From Phenylobacterium sp. Root1290 (GTDB taxonomy: Bacteria; Pseudomonadota; Alphaproteobacteria; Caulobacterales; Caulobacteraceae): a stretch of 64,000 nucleotides of DNA. Below are positions 25,802 to 35,200 of this stretch, in pieces (the first letter of the stretch is position 1; every line of letters starts with the position of its first letter). Where the stretch lies: the NCBI RefSeq assembly GCF_001425305.1, contig NZ_LMEE01000001.1, positions 1,440,183-1,504,182 of the forward strand, in the 5' to 3' direction. The notes below the pieces were generated by a model. The model was not told the DNA's origin, made no database searches, and saw only the letters and a list, made by a program, of their open reading frames with translations. A program made the translations under genes and the position numbers.

Positions 25802-27109
25802 ATGACCGAGTTTTCCCCCCGCGAGATCGTCTCCGAGCTCGACCGCTACATCGTCGGCCACCCCGACGCGAAGAAGGCCGTCGCCGTCGCCCTGCGCAAC
25901 CGCTGGCGCCGCCGCCGCGTCCCCGCCGACCTGCGCGACGAGGTGACGCCCAAGAACATCCTGATGATCGGCCCGACCGGGGTCGGCAAGACCGAGATCG
26001 CCCGCCGGCTGGCGCGCCTGGCCCAGGCGCCGTTCCTGAAGGTCGAGGCCACCAAGTTCACCGAGGTCGGCTATGTCGGCCGCGACGTCGACCAGATCGT
26101 CCGCGACCTGGTCGAAAGCGCCCTGGCCATGGTGCGCGACAAGCGCCGCGCCGCCGTGCGCGCCCGCGCCGAGGCCGCCGCCGAGGAACGCATTCTCGAC
26201 GCCCTCACCGGCCCTGGCTCGACCGCCGCCCGTGACAGCTTCCGCAAGAAGCTGCGGGCCGGCGAGCTGAACGACAAGGAAGTTGAGCTGACGCTACAGG
26301 ACAGCGGCGGCGGCATGCCGATGTTCGACATTCCCGGCCAGCCGGGCGCCCAGTTGGGCATGCTCAACCTCGGCGAGATGATGGGCAAGGCGTTCGGCGG
26401 CCGCACTAAGACCCACAAGACCACCGTGGCCGGCGCCCACGCGCCGCTCATCGCCGAAGAGAGCGACAAGCTGCTCGACCAGGAAGCCCTGACCCAGGAA
26501 GCCCTGGAGCTGGCCGAGAACAACGGCATCGTGTTCCTCGACGAGATCGACAAGGTCGCCACCAGCCGCGAACGATCAGGCGGCGCCGACATCAGCCGCG
26601 AGGGGGTGCAGCGCGACCTGCTGCCGCTGATCGAGGGCACCACCGTTTCGACCAAGTACGGACCGGTGAAGACCGACCACATCCTGTTCATCGCCTCGGG
26701 CGCCTTCCACGTCGCCAAGCCCTCGGACCTGCTGCCCGAATTGCAGGGCCGTCTGCCGATCCGCGTGGAGCTCAAGGCCCTGACCCGCGACGACTTCCGC
26801 CGCATCCTCACCGAGCCGGAAGCCAACCTGATCCGCCAGCAGCAGGCCCTGCTCGCCACCGAGGGCGTGACCCTTAAGTTCACCGAGGACGCCGTCGACG
26901 CCCTCGCCGACGCCGCGGTCACCGTCAATGGCAGCGTCGAGAACATCGGCGCCCGCCGGCTGCAGACCGTGCTGGAAAAGGTGCTCGAAGAGATCAGCTA
27001 CACCGCCTCCGACCGCGACGGCGAAACCGTCAACATCGACGCGGCCTATGTGAAGGAACGGGTCGGCGGCCTGGCCCAGAACACCGACCTCAGCCGTTTC
27101 ATCCTCTAA
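25802..27109 (+). CDS. hslU: HslU, ATPase subunit of HslUV protease
   Basis: A 435-residue AAA+ unfoldase. The Walker [14 protein letters not shown] is near residue 58, the GYVGRDV pore loop near 88, Walker [10 protein letters not shown] near 245 and the C-terminal LSRFIL that inserts into HslV. The family start [18 protein letters not shown] is intact. The inserted I-domain (about 110-230) is present. It unfolds substrates for HslV. A perfect hairpin follows at 27128-27156. Confidence 0.97.
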   Translation: MTEFSPREIVSELDRYIVGHPDAKKAVAVALRNRWRRRRVPADLRDEVTPKNILMIGPTGVGKTEIARRLARLAQAPFLKVEATKFTEVGYVGRDVDQIVRDLVESALAMVRDKRRAAVRARAEAAAEERILDALTGPGSTAARDSFRKKLRAGELNDKEVELTLQDSGGGMPMFDIPGQPGAQLGMLNLGEMMGKAFGGRTKTHKTTVAGAHAPLIAEESDKLLDQEALTQEALELAENNGIVFLDEIDKVATSRERSGGADISREGVQRDLLPLIEGTTVSTKYGPVKTDHILFIASGAFHVAKPSDLLPELQGRLPIRVELKALTRDDFRRILTEPEANLIRQQQALLATEGVTLKFTEDAVDALADAAVTVNGSVENIGARRLQTVLEKVLEEISYTASDRDGETVNIDAAYVKERVGGLAQNTDLSRFIL

Positions 27110-27127
27110 CCAGGGTTTTCCCTGAAG

Positions 27128-27156
27128 CTGGGCAAGGACTTAACCCCCTTGCCCAG
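27128..27156 (+). terminator. Hairpin downstream of hslU
   Basis: CTGGGCAAGG (27128-27137) and CCTTGCCCAG (27147-27156) form a perfect 10-bp stem with a nine-base loop, 19 bases after the hslU stop. There is no T run, so it may be a weak terminator or an mRNA-end stabiliser. Confidence 0.5.
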
Positions 27157-27204
27157 TCGGCGCTTTCGGCTCTCAATCGCTGCGACATCGCAGGGAGGCC
27201 GTGC

Positions 27205-28053
27205 ATGCAGGTCGAACTCGCCGAAGAGCGCATCTTCCGCATCGCCGACCGCTTCAGCCTGGAGCACGCCGAAGGCCGGGCCTGGTCAAAGCGACTTGAG
27301 GCGTTCGGCGCCCTGGCGCGCGTCAGCGGCCTGTTCAGCCAGCCCAGGGACGACGACTTCGCGGTCATCTATCGCGAGCGGCGGCTGCAGCCGTTCTGGC
27401 GGATCGCCGTCTCCACGGCGACCGCCTACGAACGGCGGCGAAGCTATGCGGTCCCCGTCCCGCCCGAGGTTCGCCAGGTCACCATCGACGGCAAGACCAT
27501 CGCCGCCGCCGACGGCAAGTTCGCCCTCGAAGGCCTGGAATCCTGCCGCGAGGAAGCCCGCCGCGAGGTGTTCATCGACGGTTTCAGCAAGCAGGTCCTG
27601 CCCGCCCTGGCCGTCTACCTCCAGCATGACGCCATCGAAACCGACGCCAACGCCCTGGCCAAGGCCATCGGCGAGGGGATGGTCGTGGTCCCGCCCCAGG
27701 CCAAGGCCTCGATGGTCGTGCGCGACGTGGTGGCTTCGGCGATCGGCAAGATCGACGCCGACACCGTGACCGAGGAGCTGGTGCGGGTCGAGGCGGTCGA
27801 CCTCTACTATCGGCCGATCCACGCCTTCCGCTATCGCCGCGCCGACAAGGAGGCGGTGGTCGAGTTCGACGCCATAACCGGCGAGGCGCGGGTCGGCGGC
27901 GCCACGTTCGAGCAGTACCTGGGCAAGGCGCTGGAGCCGCGCTTCCTGCTCGATGTCGGGGCCGAGACCCTGAACTTCGTGGTGCCCGGCGCGAACCTCG
28001 CCAAGCTGATCATCGTCAAGGGTCTGGAAATGAAGGGCGCTCGCCCGTCCTGA
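27205..28053 (+). CDS. Hypothetical 282-residue protein
   Basis: I do not recognise this protein. It is soluble, without signal peptide. Residues 1-60 look helical and Arg-rich; residues 85-175 carry alternating alpha/beta segments; near 190-225 the segment VRVEAVDLYYRPIHAFRYRR is aromatic and basic, followed by VVEFDAITGEARVGGATFEQYL, which resembles a small beta-sheet that could bind another protein. The ATG 27205 has GGGAGG 8 bases before it. It stands between hslU and a convergent DUF2244 gene. Confidence 0.7.
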   Translation: MQVELAEERIFRIADRFSLEHAEGRAWSKRLEAFGALARVSGLFSQPRDDDFAVIYRERRLQPFWRIAVSTATAYERRRSYAVPVPPEVRQVTIDGKTIAAADGKFALEGLESCREEARREVFIDGFSKQVLPALAVYLQHDAIETDANALAKAIGEGMVVVPPQAKASMVVRDVVASAIGKIDADTVTEELVRVEAVDLYYRPIHAFRYRRADKEAVVEFDAITGEARVGGATFEQYLGKALEPRFLLDVGAETLNFVVPGANLAKLIIVKGLEMKGARPS

Positions 28054-28055
28054 GC

Positions 28056-28526
28056 TCAGCCGCGGCGCGCGTCGTAGATCGCCCGCTCCAGGGCCCGCGC
28101 GAAGTCGGCCCGCTCCACCGGGCTCAGCGCTCCGGCCACCGAGGCGTGCCGCCCCGACATCGCCAGCCGCACGCCGTGAACGACATCGTCCTCGTCGATC
28201 TCCAGGGCGACGCGGGTGAATGCGGTCGGGCTCTCCCAGATCACCTCGCTGGACTTCGGCGTCTCGCGCACCACCCGCACCTCGCGCGCGGTCACCAGGA
28301 CCCGCTCGATCTTCTTGGCGGCGGCATAGCTGGCCGCGAAGGCCGCGATCACCGCCAGCACGTCGAGACCCAGGAAGATCGGCACGAAGGTCGCGCCCAT
28401 CGACAGGAAGACGCCGGCGGCGACACAGTTGAAGAGCGTGACGATGCCGATCAGCACCACGAAACCCCTCTGCGACAGCGAGCGGTTGGGCGTGATCACG
28501 GCGTCCATGTAGACGAGACCATCCAT
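28056..28526 (-). CDS. DUF2244 family membrane protein
   Basis: A 156-residue protein with two adjacent membrane helices (about residues 22-68, GFVVLIGIVTLFNCVAAGVF and an Ala-rich helix) and a soluble C-terminal half with VRVVRETPKSSEVIWESP and a basic end. This is the DUF2244 layout. The family is often near cytochrome-oxidase genes in other alphaproteobacteria, but not here. Function unknown. Confidence 0.85.
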   Translation of the reverse strand: MDGLVYMDAVITPNRSLSQRGFVVLIGIVTLFNCVAAGVFLSMGATFVPIFLGLDVLAVIAAFAASYAAAKKIERVLVTAREVRVVRETPKSSEVIWESPTAFTRVALEIDEDDVVHGVRLAMSGRHASVAGALSPVERADFARALERAIYDARRG

Positions 28527-28618
28527 CGAGACCGCACTCTAGTGCGGGACCGGCGGAAGTGGAATCCGCTTCCGCACCCCTTGGCGCCCCGCGCGACGCG
28601 GGCGATGGTCGCCCCGCC

Positions 28619-29287
28619 ATGGCCAAGTCCGTCACCAAGAAGCGCATCTCGCCGGCCGAAAAGGCCCGCGTCGAGGAACTGTTCCACCGCTTCCTGTCGC
28701 TCAGCGACGACCCGCGCACCGAGCTCAACTACGACAGCCCCTACACCCTGGTCGTCGCCGTCGCCCTGTCCGCCCAGGCCACCGACGTCGGGGTCAACAA
28801 GGCCACCGCCAAGCTCTTCCCCGTCGCCCACACGCCCGAGGACATGCTGGCGCTCGGCGAGGAAGGGCTGATCCCCTACATCAATTCCATCGGCCTCTTC
28901 CGCACCAAGGCCAAGAACGTCATCGCCGCGGCGAAGATCATCGTCGAGCAGCATGGCGGCGAGGTCCCGCTGAACCGCGAGGACCTGATGGCGCTGCCGG
29001 GAGTGGGCCGCAAGACCGCCAGCGTGGTGCTGAACGAGCTGCGCGTGGAGCCGGCCATCGCCGTCGACACCCATGTCTTCCGGGTCGCCCACCGCCTGAA
29101 ACTCTCGTCGGGCAAGACCCCGGACCAGGTCGAGGCCGACCTGATGACCATCGTGCCCGAGCCCTATCTGACCCGCGCCCACCACTGGCTGATCCTGCAC
29201 GGGCGCTACACCTGCGTCGCGCGGCGGCCCAAGTGCGAGGAATGTCCGGTGGACGACCTCTGCCCGTCCAAGATCCTGTTCGTCTGA
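28619..29287 (+). CDS. nth: Endonuclease III
   Basis: A 222-residue DNA glycosylase/AP lyase. The helix-hairpin-helix LPGVGRKTASVVL near residue 126 holds the catalytic Lys, and the catalytic Asp is in AVDTHVFRV near 150. The iron-sulfur motif C-x6-C-x2-C-x5-C is intact near 200-216. It removes oxidised pyrimidines. ATG 28619 is chosen; upstream frame has no family match. Confidence 0.97.
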   Translation: MAKSVTKKRISPAEKARVEELFHRFLSLSDDPRTELNYDSPYTLVVAVALSAQATDVGVNKATAKLFPVAHTPEDMLALGEEGLIPYINSIGLFRTKAKNVIAAAKIIVEQHGGEVPLNREDLMALPGVGRKTASVVLNELRVEPAIAVDTHVFRVAHRLKLSSGKTPDQVEADLMTIVPEPYLTRAHHWLILHGRYTCVARRPKCEECPVDDLCPSKILFV

Positions 29288-29314
29288 ACCTGCGAGCCCC
29301 ATTTTCGTAAGGCC

Positions 29315-30226
29315 ATGGCCCACCATCTGCCGCTCAACGCCCTGCGGGTCTTCGAGGCCTGCGCCCGCAACGGCAGCTTCCTTGGCGCCGCCGAGGAACT
29401 GGCCATCACGCCGGGCGCGGTCTCGCGGCACATCAAGGGGCTCGAGGCCGAGCTGGAGACGCGGCTGTTCGACCGCTTCAACCGCGCCGTTCGCCTGACC
29501 GAGGCCGGCGAGCAGTTGGCCGTCGGCGTGCGCCAGGGTCTGTCGACCATCCAGTCGGCGGTGGACGCGGTGCGCTCCAAGCGCGATGCGCCCCTGGTGG
29601 TCACGGTGCTGCATTCGCTGGCCGCCCGCTGGCTGGTGCCGCGGCTGCACGACTTCCAGCGCCGCTATCCCGACGTGCAGATCCTGGTCGCGGCGTCCGA
29701 CCTGCCCGCCGACCTCGCGCGCGAGAACATCGACGTCGCCATCCGGCTCGGGCGCGGCCCCTATCCCGGCCATCAAGCCACCCACCTGTTCGACACCCTG
29801 ATGACCCCGGTGTGCAGCCCGGGCCTGGTCGAGACGTACGGGCCCTTCAACCATCCCAACGACCTTCGCGGCGTCACCCTGCTGCACGATGTGCTGATGC
29901 TGCCGGAAGAGCCGGACTGGGCCGACTGGCTTCAGGCGGCCGGCGCCGACCGGGTCGATCCCAATCCGGGACCGCGCTTCTCCAACACCTATCTCGCGGT
30001 CGAGGCGGCCCTGGCCGACCGGGGCATGGCGTTCGCGCACAAGGCCATGGTCATCGACGACCTCGCCAACGGCCGGCTGGTCCAGCCGTTCGACCTCACC
30101 CTGCCGAGCCCCTTCAGCCACTGGATGCTGTCGCTGCCGGAAAAGGCCGATCAACCCAACATCCGCCGCTTCCGCGCCTGGCTGCTGGAACAGGCGCTGG
30201 CCGACGGGCTCGCTTTCGCCAGGTGA
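29315..30226 (+). CDS. LysR family regulator, GcvA-like
   Basis: A 303-residue LysR protein. The winged helix is at residues 1-65 (LNALRVFEACARNGSFLGAAEELAITPGAVSRH, shown here as pattern only from its first 20). The effector domain fits the GcvA branch. No divergent target gene is adjacent: the nearest upstream gene, nth, is co-oriented 27 bases away. Its target is unknown. Confidence 0.88.
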   Translation: MAHHLPLNALRVFEACARNGSFLGAAEELAITPGAVSRHIKGLEAELETRLFDRFNRAVRLTEAGEQLAVGVRQGLSTIQSAVDAVRSKRDAPLVVTVLHSLAARWLVPRLHDFQRRYPDVQILVAASDLPADLARENIDVAIRLGRGPYPGHQATHLFDTLMTPVCSPGLVETYGPFNHPNDLRGVTLLHDVLMLPEEPDWADWLQAAGADRVDPNPGPRFSNTYLAVEAALADRGMAFAHKAMVIDDLANGRLVQPFDLTLPSPFSHWMLSLPEKADQPNIRRFRAWLLEQALADGLAFAR

Positions 30227-30317
30227 TCTGAAGTCAACTGACTAGCGCTAAGCTCGTTTGTCGCAGCGCAGCAAATCTGGGAGTTTACGGGCGTTCGCCG
30301 CTGTAGGAGCCCCCCCC

Positions 30318-30443
30318 GTGACCTGCACCTATCCTCAATCGATTGAAATTTCGCGCACCGGCCTGTTGCGCGACGTAATCCTCGTCTTCGCCGTCGCCGT
30401 GATCGCCTCCCCCGTGGTGATCGCGCTTTTGGGCGCGGCCTGA
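30318..30443 (+). CDS. Small single-span membrane protein, 41 residues
   Basis: GTG 30318 is preceded by AGGAG 8 bases upstream. The product has a short polar start (TCTYPQSIEISRTGLLRD) and one hydrophobic helix (VILVFAVAVIASPVVIALLG). A strong hairpin follows six bases after the stop, so it forms its own small transcription unit. Such peptides are usually missed in annotation. No function is suggested by neighbours. Confidence 0.55.
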   Translation: MTCTYPQSIEISRTGLLRDVILVFAVAVIASPVVIALLGAA

Positions 30444-30448
30444 CGAGC

Positions 30449-30480
30449 GCGGGCCGGCCCCCTTCCTCCAGCCGGCCCGC
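30449..30480 (+). terminator. Terminator after the small membrane protein
   Basis: GCGGGCCGGC (30449-30458) pairs perfectly with GCCGGCCCGC (30471-30480), followed by TCCCTTTCTCC. It lies 5 bases after the stop at 30443 and 55 bases before the next gene. Confidence 0.65.
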
Positions 30481-30535
30481 TCCCTTTCTCCGTACGCGGC
30501 AAGACTCCTGGCGCACGGCTTGCAATGATCGGGAC

Positions 30536-32548
30536 GTGCCGTCCCTGTCCGATTTCATCCCGAGACGACCGACCCCGCGCCTGCCGCGGGTGAACTGGCG
30601 CGCGGCCACCCTCACCGTTGTGATCATGGCCAACCTCTGTCTCGGCGGCTGGTTCGCGTTCGACCGCGCCTTCTTGCAGGACCTGCCGCAGGTCCCGGAC
30701 AAGGAAGCCCTGTGGTCGATGGGCCGCCCTCCAGGGCTGACCTTCGTTGGTCCCGACGGCCAGGTGATCGGCCGCCGCGGCCCGCGCCACGGCCCGCCAG
30801 CCCGGCTCGCTGAAATGCCTCAGCATGTGCCGCTGGCCTTCCTGGCCATCGAGGACCGCCGCTTCTACCAGCACGGGGCCATGGACCTGCGCGGCGTGCT
30901 CCGCGCCCTCAGCGTCAACACCCGCGCCGGCGCGGTGGTCGAGGGCGGCTCGACCATCAGCCAGCAGCTGGCCCGCAACCTGTTCCTGGCCCCCGAACAG
31001 ACCGTGCGCCGCAAGGTGCAGGAGGTGCTGCTCGCCGCGCAGTTGGAGCGGATGCTGAGCAAGGACGAGCTGCTCGAGCTCTATCTCAACCGGATCTATT
31101 TCGGCGGCCGCGCCTATGGGCTCTCCGCCGCGGCCGAGACCTACTTCGGCAAGGCGCCCCGCGATCTGACCCTGGCCGAAGCCGCCGTCCTCGCCGCCCT
31201 GCCCCGCGCGCCGTCACGGCTCTCTCCCGCCAACGATCCCGACGCCGCCTGGGCCCGTGGCCAGCTGGTGCTGCGCCGGCTTGGCGACATGGCCTGGATC
31301 GACCCCGGCCTGGCCGCGCGCACCGCAGAGGGACCGCCCCCTCCCCTGACCCTGCTGGCGGCCGACGGCGAGGGCGACATGGCCTGGGCGTTCGACGCCG
31401 CCGCGGCCGAAGCCCGCCAACGGCTGGGCGGCGCCACGCCCGACCTCGTCATTCAGCTGACCGTCGACCCACAGGCCCAGGCGATCGCCGGCCATATCGT
31501 CCGCCGCACCCTGGCCCGCGAAGGCGCCCGCCGTGGCGCGCGGCAGGCCGCGCTCGTGGCCCTGGCCCCGGACGGCGCGATCCGCGTGATGATCGGCGGC
31601 GCCGACCACGCCGCCAGCCCGTTCAACCGCGTCACCCAGGCCCGGCGCCAGCCCGGCTCGGCCTTCAAGCCCATCGTCTGGGCGGCGGCCCTCGACCACG
31701 GCGTCCGTCCGATGGACTGGCGCCAGGACGCCCCGGTCCGTATCGGCGGCTGGCGGCCCGGCAACTACGGCGGCGGCTATCACGGCCAGATTTCCGTGCA
31801 GCGCGCGCTGCACCTCTCGATCAACACCGTCGCGGTGCGCCTGGCCCGCGAGGCCGGCCTCGGCGAGGTGGGCGCCCTCGCCCGCCGCTTCGGCCTAACC
31901 GGCGTGCCCGAGAATCCCGGCGGCTCGGTGGCGCTGGGCGCCTACGAAGTCACCCCGCTGGAGCTGGCCGGCGCCTATCAGGTGCTGCAGACCGGCGGCG
32001 GCAAGACCTCGCCCTATCTGGTGTCGAAGATCACCGACGCGCGCGGCAAGCTGCTGTTCATTCGCCCGCCCAGCGCCTCGGTCCCGATCTATCCGACCTA
32101 CCAGGCGGCCCAGATGGTGCAGATGATGCGCGGCGTCATCCTGGCCGGCACCGGCCGCGAGGCCGGGTTCGGGCGCCTGGCCGCCGGGAAGACCGGCACC
32201 AGCCAGGATCACCGCGACGCCTGGTTCGTCGGCTTCACACCGGACTGGCTCTGCGCCGTTTGGGTCGGCAACGACGACAGCCGGCCGATGGCGCGCGTCA
32301 CCGGCGGCCAGATCCCCGCGCACATCTGGCGCGACTTCATGCTCGGCGCCCATCGCGGCCTGCCGGACCTCGAGTTCAGCTGGTTCCCGGCTGTGCCGCC
32401 GCCGCTTTATGTGGAAGAGCCTCCGCCGCCCGCGCCGCTGCAGGACGCCTTCGGCCCGGTACGCCGCAACGCCATGGCGCGCGACGCCGACCTCCCAGCC
32501 GCCGAGACCGAAGCGACCCCGGTGGACTGGTCGGAAATCCCTTACTGA
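30536..32548 (+). CDS. Class A penicillin-binding protein (bifunctional, PBP1-type)
   Basis: A 670-residue cell-wall synthase. A membrane anchor is at residues 22-42. The glycosyltransferase domain shows EDRRFYQHGAMD near 104 and GGSTISQQLARNLF near 140. The transpeptidase domain has SxxK (GSAFKP) near 378, SIN near 423 and KTGTS near 553. A short Pro-rich tail ends the protein. It polymerises and cross-links peptidoglycan in the periplasm. Start is GTG 30536. Confidence 0.95.
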   Translation: MPSLSDFIPRRPTPRLPRVNWRAATLTVVIMANLCLGGWFAFDRAFLQDLPQVPDKEALWSMGRPPGLTFVGPDGQVIGRRGPRHGPPARLAEMPQHVPLAFLAIEDRRFYQHGAMDLRGVLRALSVNTRAGAVVEGGSTISQQLARNLFLAPEQTVRRKVQEVLLAAQLERMLSKDELLELYLNRIYFGGRAYGLSAAAETYFGKAPRDLTLAEAAVLAALPRAPSRLSPANDPDAAWARGQLVLRRLGDMAWIDPGLAARTAEGPPPPLTLLAADGEGDMAWAFDAAAAEARQRLGGATPDLVIQLTVDPQAQAIAGHIVRRTLAREGARRGARQAALVALAPDGAIRVMIGGADHAASPFNRVTQARRQPGSAFKPIVWAAALDHGVRPMDWRQDAPVRIGGWRPGNYGGGYHGQISVQRALHLSINTVAVRLAREAGLGEVGALARRFGLTGVPENPGGSVALGAYEVTPLELAGAYQVLQTGGGKTSPYLVSKITDARGKLLFIRPPSASVPIYPTYQAAQMVQMMRGVILAGTGREAGFGRLAAGKTGTSQDHRDAWFVGFTPDWLCAVWVGNDDSRPMARVTGGQIPAHIWRDFMLGAHRGLPDLEFSWFPAVPPPLYVEEPPPPAPLQDAFGPVRRNAMARDADLPAAETEATPVDWSEIPY

Positions 32549-32551
32549 TCG

Positions 32552-32836
32552 TCAGGTGATGCGCTTGACGCTCACCGGGTCGCTGCTCGGGAAGCTTTCT
32601 TCGAGACCCTCGTCCAGCAGCGCTTCCTGCCGATCCTCGGCGTCCTTCTGCTTCTCCGCGAGTTGATCGTGCTTTTCGTTCTCGCCCAACGGCCTTTCAG
32701 CCGGCCGGGCGTGCGGCGCCTGGCTCTTGTGGTCGGCCATCTGGGGCCGGCCCTCGACAGCGGCGTCAGCCGCCGCGGCGCCGGAACCGATCGCGTCGCC
32801 GCCGGTCTTGGGCTTGTCGCGCTTCAGTATCGACAT
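32552..32836 (-). CDS. Small hydrophilic protein with C-terminal FPSSDP motif
   Basis: A 94-residue highly charged protein, probably disordered in its first 50 residues. The C-terminal motif LDEGLEESFPSSDPVSV is common at the ends of small alphaproteobacterial proteins, often stress-associated. No enzyme motif. It converges on the penicillin-binding protein gene with 3 bases between stops, and is divergent from the kinase gene at 32971. Confidence 0.75.
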   Translation of the reverse strand: MSILKRDKPKTGGDAIGSGAAAADAAVEGRPQMADHKSQAPHARPAERPLGENEKHDQLAEKQKDAEDRQEALLDEGLEESFPSSDPVSVKRIT

Positions 32837-32970
32837 TGCGGTCCTCCGTTTGCCCAGGATGAACTCATGGGACCAAAGGCGGTTGCCGCCGATGCGCCGC
32901 CTGCGTTGCTCCGCAGGGCCTTTCCCTGTAGGAGGCGAGGTCCGTTTCCGCGAAAGCCGACCTTCCCCGC

Positions 32971-33960
32971 ATGACCGAGCTCTACGACGTCGCCGCCATC
33001 GGCAACGCCATCGTCGATGTGATCTCTCCGGCCACCGACGAATTCCTCACTCAGCAAGGCATGGACAAGGGCGCCATGATGCTGGTCGACGAGCAGCGCA
33101 GCGCGTCGCTGTACGCCGCCATGGCCGCCGGACTCGAAGCCTCGGGCGGCTCGGCCGCCAACACCGTCGCCGGCCTCGCCTCGTTCGGCGGCCGCGGCGC
33201 GTTCCTGGGCAAGGTCGCCGACGACCAGCTCGGCAAGGTCTTCACCCACGACATGCGCGCCATCGGCGCCCACTTCGACACCCCGCCCCTGCTGAACGGC
33301 AAGGCGACCGCGGTTTCGATGATCAATGTCACGCCCGACGGCGAGCGGACCATGTCCACCTTCCTGGGCGCCTCGACCGAGTTCGCCTCCGAGGACATCG
33401 ACGCCGCCGTCGTCGAGGCCGCCAAGATCGTCTACCTGGAAGGCTATCTGTTCGACGCCGAGGCCGCGCGCCGCGCCTTCGCCAAGGCCGCGGCCCTGGC
33501 CCATGGCGCCGGCCGGATGATCGCCATCACCCTGTCGGACGGCTTCGTGGTCGAACGTCACCGCGAAGCACTGCTCGGCTTCCTGGAAACCCAGGTCGAC
33601 CTGGTGTTCGCCAACGCCACCGAAGTGACCTCGCTGTTCCAGACCGACGACTTCGACGCCGCCGTGAACGCGCTGCGCTCCAAGGTGAAGATCGCCGCCG
33701 TCACCCGCAGCGCCCAGGGCTCTGTCATCGCCGCCGGCGGCGACACCTTCGAGGTTTCCGCCTTCCCGGTCGAGAAAGTCGTGGACACGACCGGCGCGGG
33801 CGACCAATACGCAGCCGGATTCATGTACGGCCTCGCCACCGGCCGGCCGCTCAATGTCTGCGGCCAGCTGGGATCGCTGGCGGCGGCCGAGGTGATCTCG
33901 CACTATGGCCCGCGGCCGCTGGTCAGCCTCAAGGACCTCGCGGCTTCGAAAGGACTCTAA
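32971..33960 (+). CDS. PfkB family sugar kinase, probable adenosine kinase
   Basis: A 329-residue ribokinase-fold enzyme. The first PfkB signature region (GGSAANTVAGLASFGG) is near residue 52, and the second, DTTGAGDQYAAGF with the catalytic Asp, is near 270. The overall form fits the alphaproteobacterial adenosine kinase group, which phosphorylates adenosine to AMP. It ends 3 bases before hisB, so it is the first gene of the his operon here. Substrate is inferred. Confidence 0.85.
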   Translation: MTELYDVAAIGNAIVDVISPATDEFLTQQGMDKGAMMLVDEQRSASLYAAMAAGLEASGGSAANTVAGLASFGGRGAFLGKVADDQLGKVFTHDMRAIGAHFDTPPLLNGKATAVSMINVTPDGERTMSTFLGASTEFASEDIDAAVVEAAKIVYLEGYLFDAEAARRAFAKAAALAHGAGRMIAITLSDGFVVERHREALLGFLETQVDLVFANATEVTSLFQTDDFDAAVNALRSKVKIAAVTRSAQGSVIAAGGDTFEVSAFPVEKVVDTTGAGDQYAAGFMYGLATGRPLNVCGQLGSLAAAEVISHYGPRPLVSLKDLAASKGL

Positions 33961-33963
33961 CGG

Positions 33964-34554
33964 ATGGCCCGCACCGCGGAAGTGGTCCGCAACACCAAGG
34001 AGACCCAGATCACCGTTCGCGTGGATCTGGACGGCTCGGGTGTGGCTGATGTCGAGACCGGCATCGGTTTCTTCGACCACATGCTCGACAGCTTCGCCCG
34101 CTTCGCCGGCGTCGATCTCCATGTCCGCACCAAGGGCGACCTGCACATCGACTTCCACCACACCGTGGAAGACACCGGCATCGTCATCGGCCAGGCGATC
34201 AACAAGGCGCTGGACGGCTTCAAGGGCATCCGCCGCTTCGGCCACGCCTATGTCCCGATGGACGAGACGCTGACCCGCTGCGCCCTCGACCTCTGCAACC
34301 GGCCCTATCTGATCTGGAAGGTCGCCTTCAAGACCCAGAAGATCGGCGAATTCGACACCGAGCTCTTCAAGGAGTTCCACCAGGCGTTCGCCATGCACTC
34401 CGGCGCCTGCATCCATATTGAGACGCTCTACGGCGACAACAGCCACCACATCGCCGAAAGCGGTTTCAAGGCGCTGGGCCTCGCCGTCCGTGCGGCCGTC
34501 GAACTCGACCCCAAGTCCCATGGTCGCGCCCCGTCGACCAAGGGCGTCCTGTAG
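33964..34554 (+). CDS. hisB: Imidazoleglycerol-phosphate dehydratase HisB
   Basis: A 196-residue mono-functional dehydratase (no phosphatase domain). The manganese ligands are in HHTVEDTGIVIG near residue 65 and in SHHIAESGFKALG near 160. It carries out the sixth pathway reaction of histidine synthesis. It is followed by hisH with 13 bases between. Confidence 0.96.
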   Translation: MARTAEVVRNTKETQITVRVDLDGSGVADVETGIGFFDHMLDSFARFAGVDLHVRTKGDLHIDFHHTVEDTGIVIGQAINKALDGFKGIRRFGHAYVPMDETLTRCALDLCNRPYLIWKVAFKTQKIGEFDTELFKEFHQAFAMHSGACIHIETLYGDNSHHIAESGFKALGLAVRAAVELDPKSHGRAPSTKGVL

Positions 34555-34567
34555 GAAAGTATCCCCT

Positions 34568-35200
34568 ATGCAGAGCGTCGCCCTGATCGACTACGGGTCG
34601 GGCAACCTGCGCTCGGCCGAAAAGGCCCTCGTCCGCGCTGCGGCGGGAACGAGCCAGATCATCGTCACCAGCGACCCGGCCGCCGTGGCCGCCGCTGACC
34701 GCGTCGTGCTGCCCGGCGTCGGCGCCTTCGCCGCCTGCATGAAGGCGCTATCGGAACGGCCCGGCCTGATCGAAGCCATGACCGAGGCGGTCCAGGTCAA
34801 GGGCCGGCCCTTCCTCGGCGTCTGCGTCGGCATGCAGCTGCTGGCCACCCGCGGCCTGGAGTTCGGCGAGACCCCCGGCCTCGGCTGGATTCCCGGCGAC
34901 GTCCGCCGCGTGGAGCCGACCGACCCGGCCGCCAAGATCCCGCACATGGGCTGGAACACCCTGATCGACCCGCACGGCCCCGCGCCGATCGCCGGCGTCG
35001 GCGAGGCCCCCATGTACTTCACCCATTCGTTCGCCTTCTTCCCGGACGATCCCGACGATGTCGCCGCCTATGTCGACCACGGCGGCAAGTTTCCCGCCGC
35101 CGTCGCCAACGGCCACGTGGCGGGCGTACAATTTCACCCTGAAAAGTCGCAAAGCGCTGGCCTCGCCCTGCTCGCGCGTTTCCTGGAGTGGCGACCGTGA
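34568..35200 (+). CDS. hisH: Imidazole glycerol phosphate synthase glutaminase subunit HisH
   Basis: A 210-residue class I glutamine amidotransferase. The nucleophile Cys is in FLGVCVGMQLL near residue 87, and the His-Glu pair in FHPEKSQSAG near 191. It supplies ammonia to HisF. ATG 34568 begins the conserved VALIDYGSGNLRS. It overlaps hisA at its end (GTGA). Confidence 0.96.
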   Translation: MQSVALIDYGSGNLRSAEKALVRAAAGTSQIIVTSDPAAVAAADRVVLPGVGAFAACMKALSERPGLIEAMTEAVQVKGRPFLGVCVGMQLLATRGLEFGETPGLGWIPGDVRRVEPTDPAAKIPHMGWNTLIDPHGPAPIAGVGEAPMYFTHSFAFFPDDPDDVAAYVDHGGKFPAAVANGHVAGVQFHPEKSQSAGLALLARFLEWRP

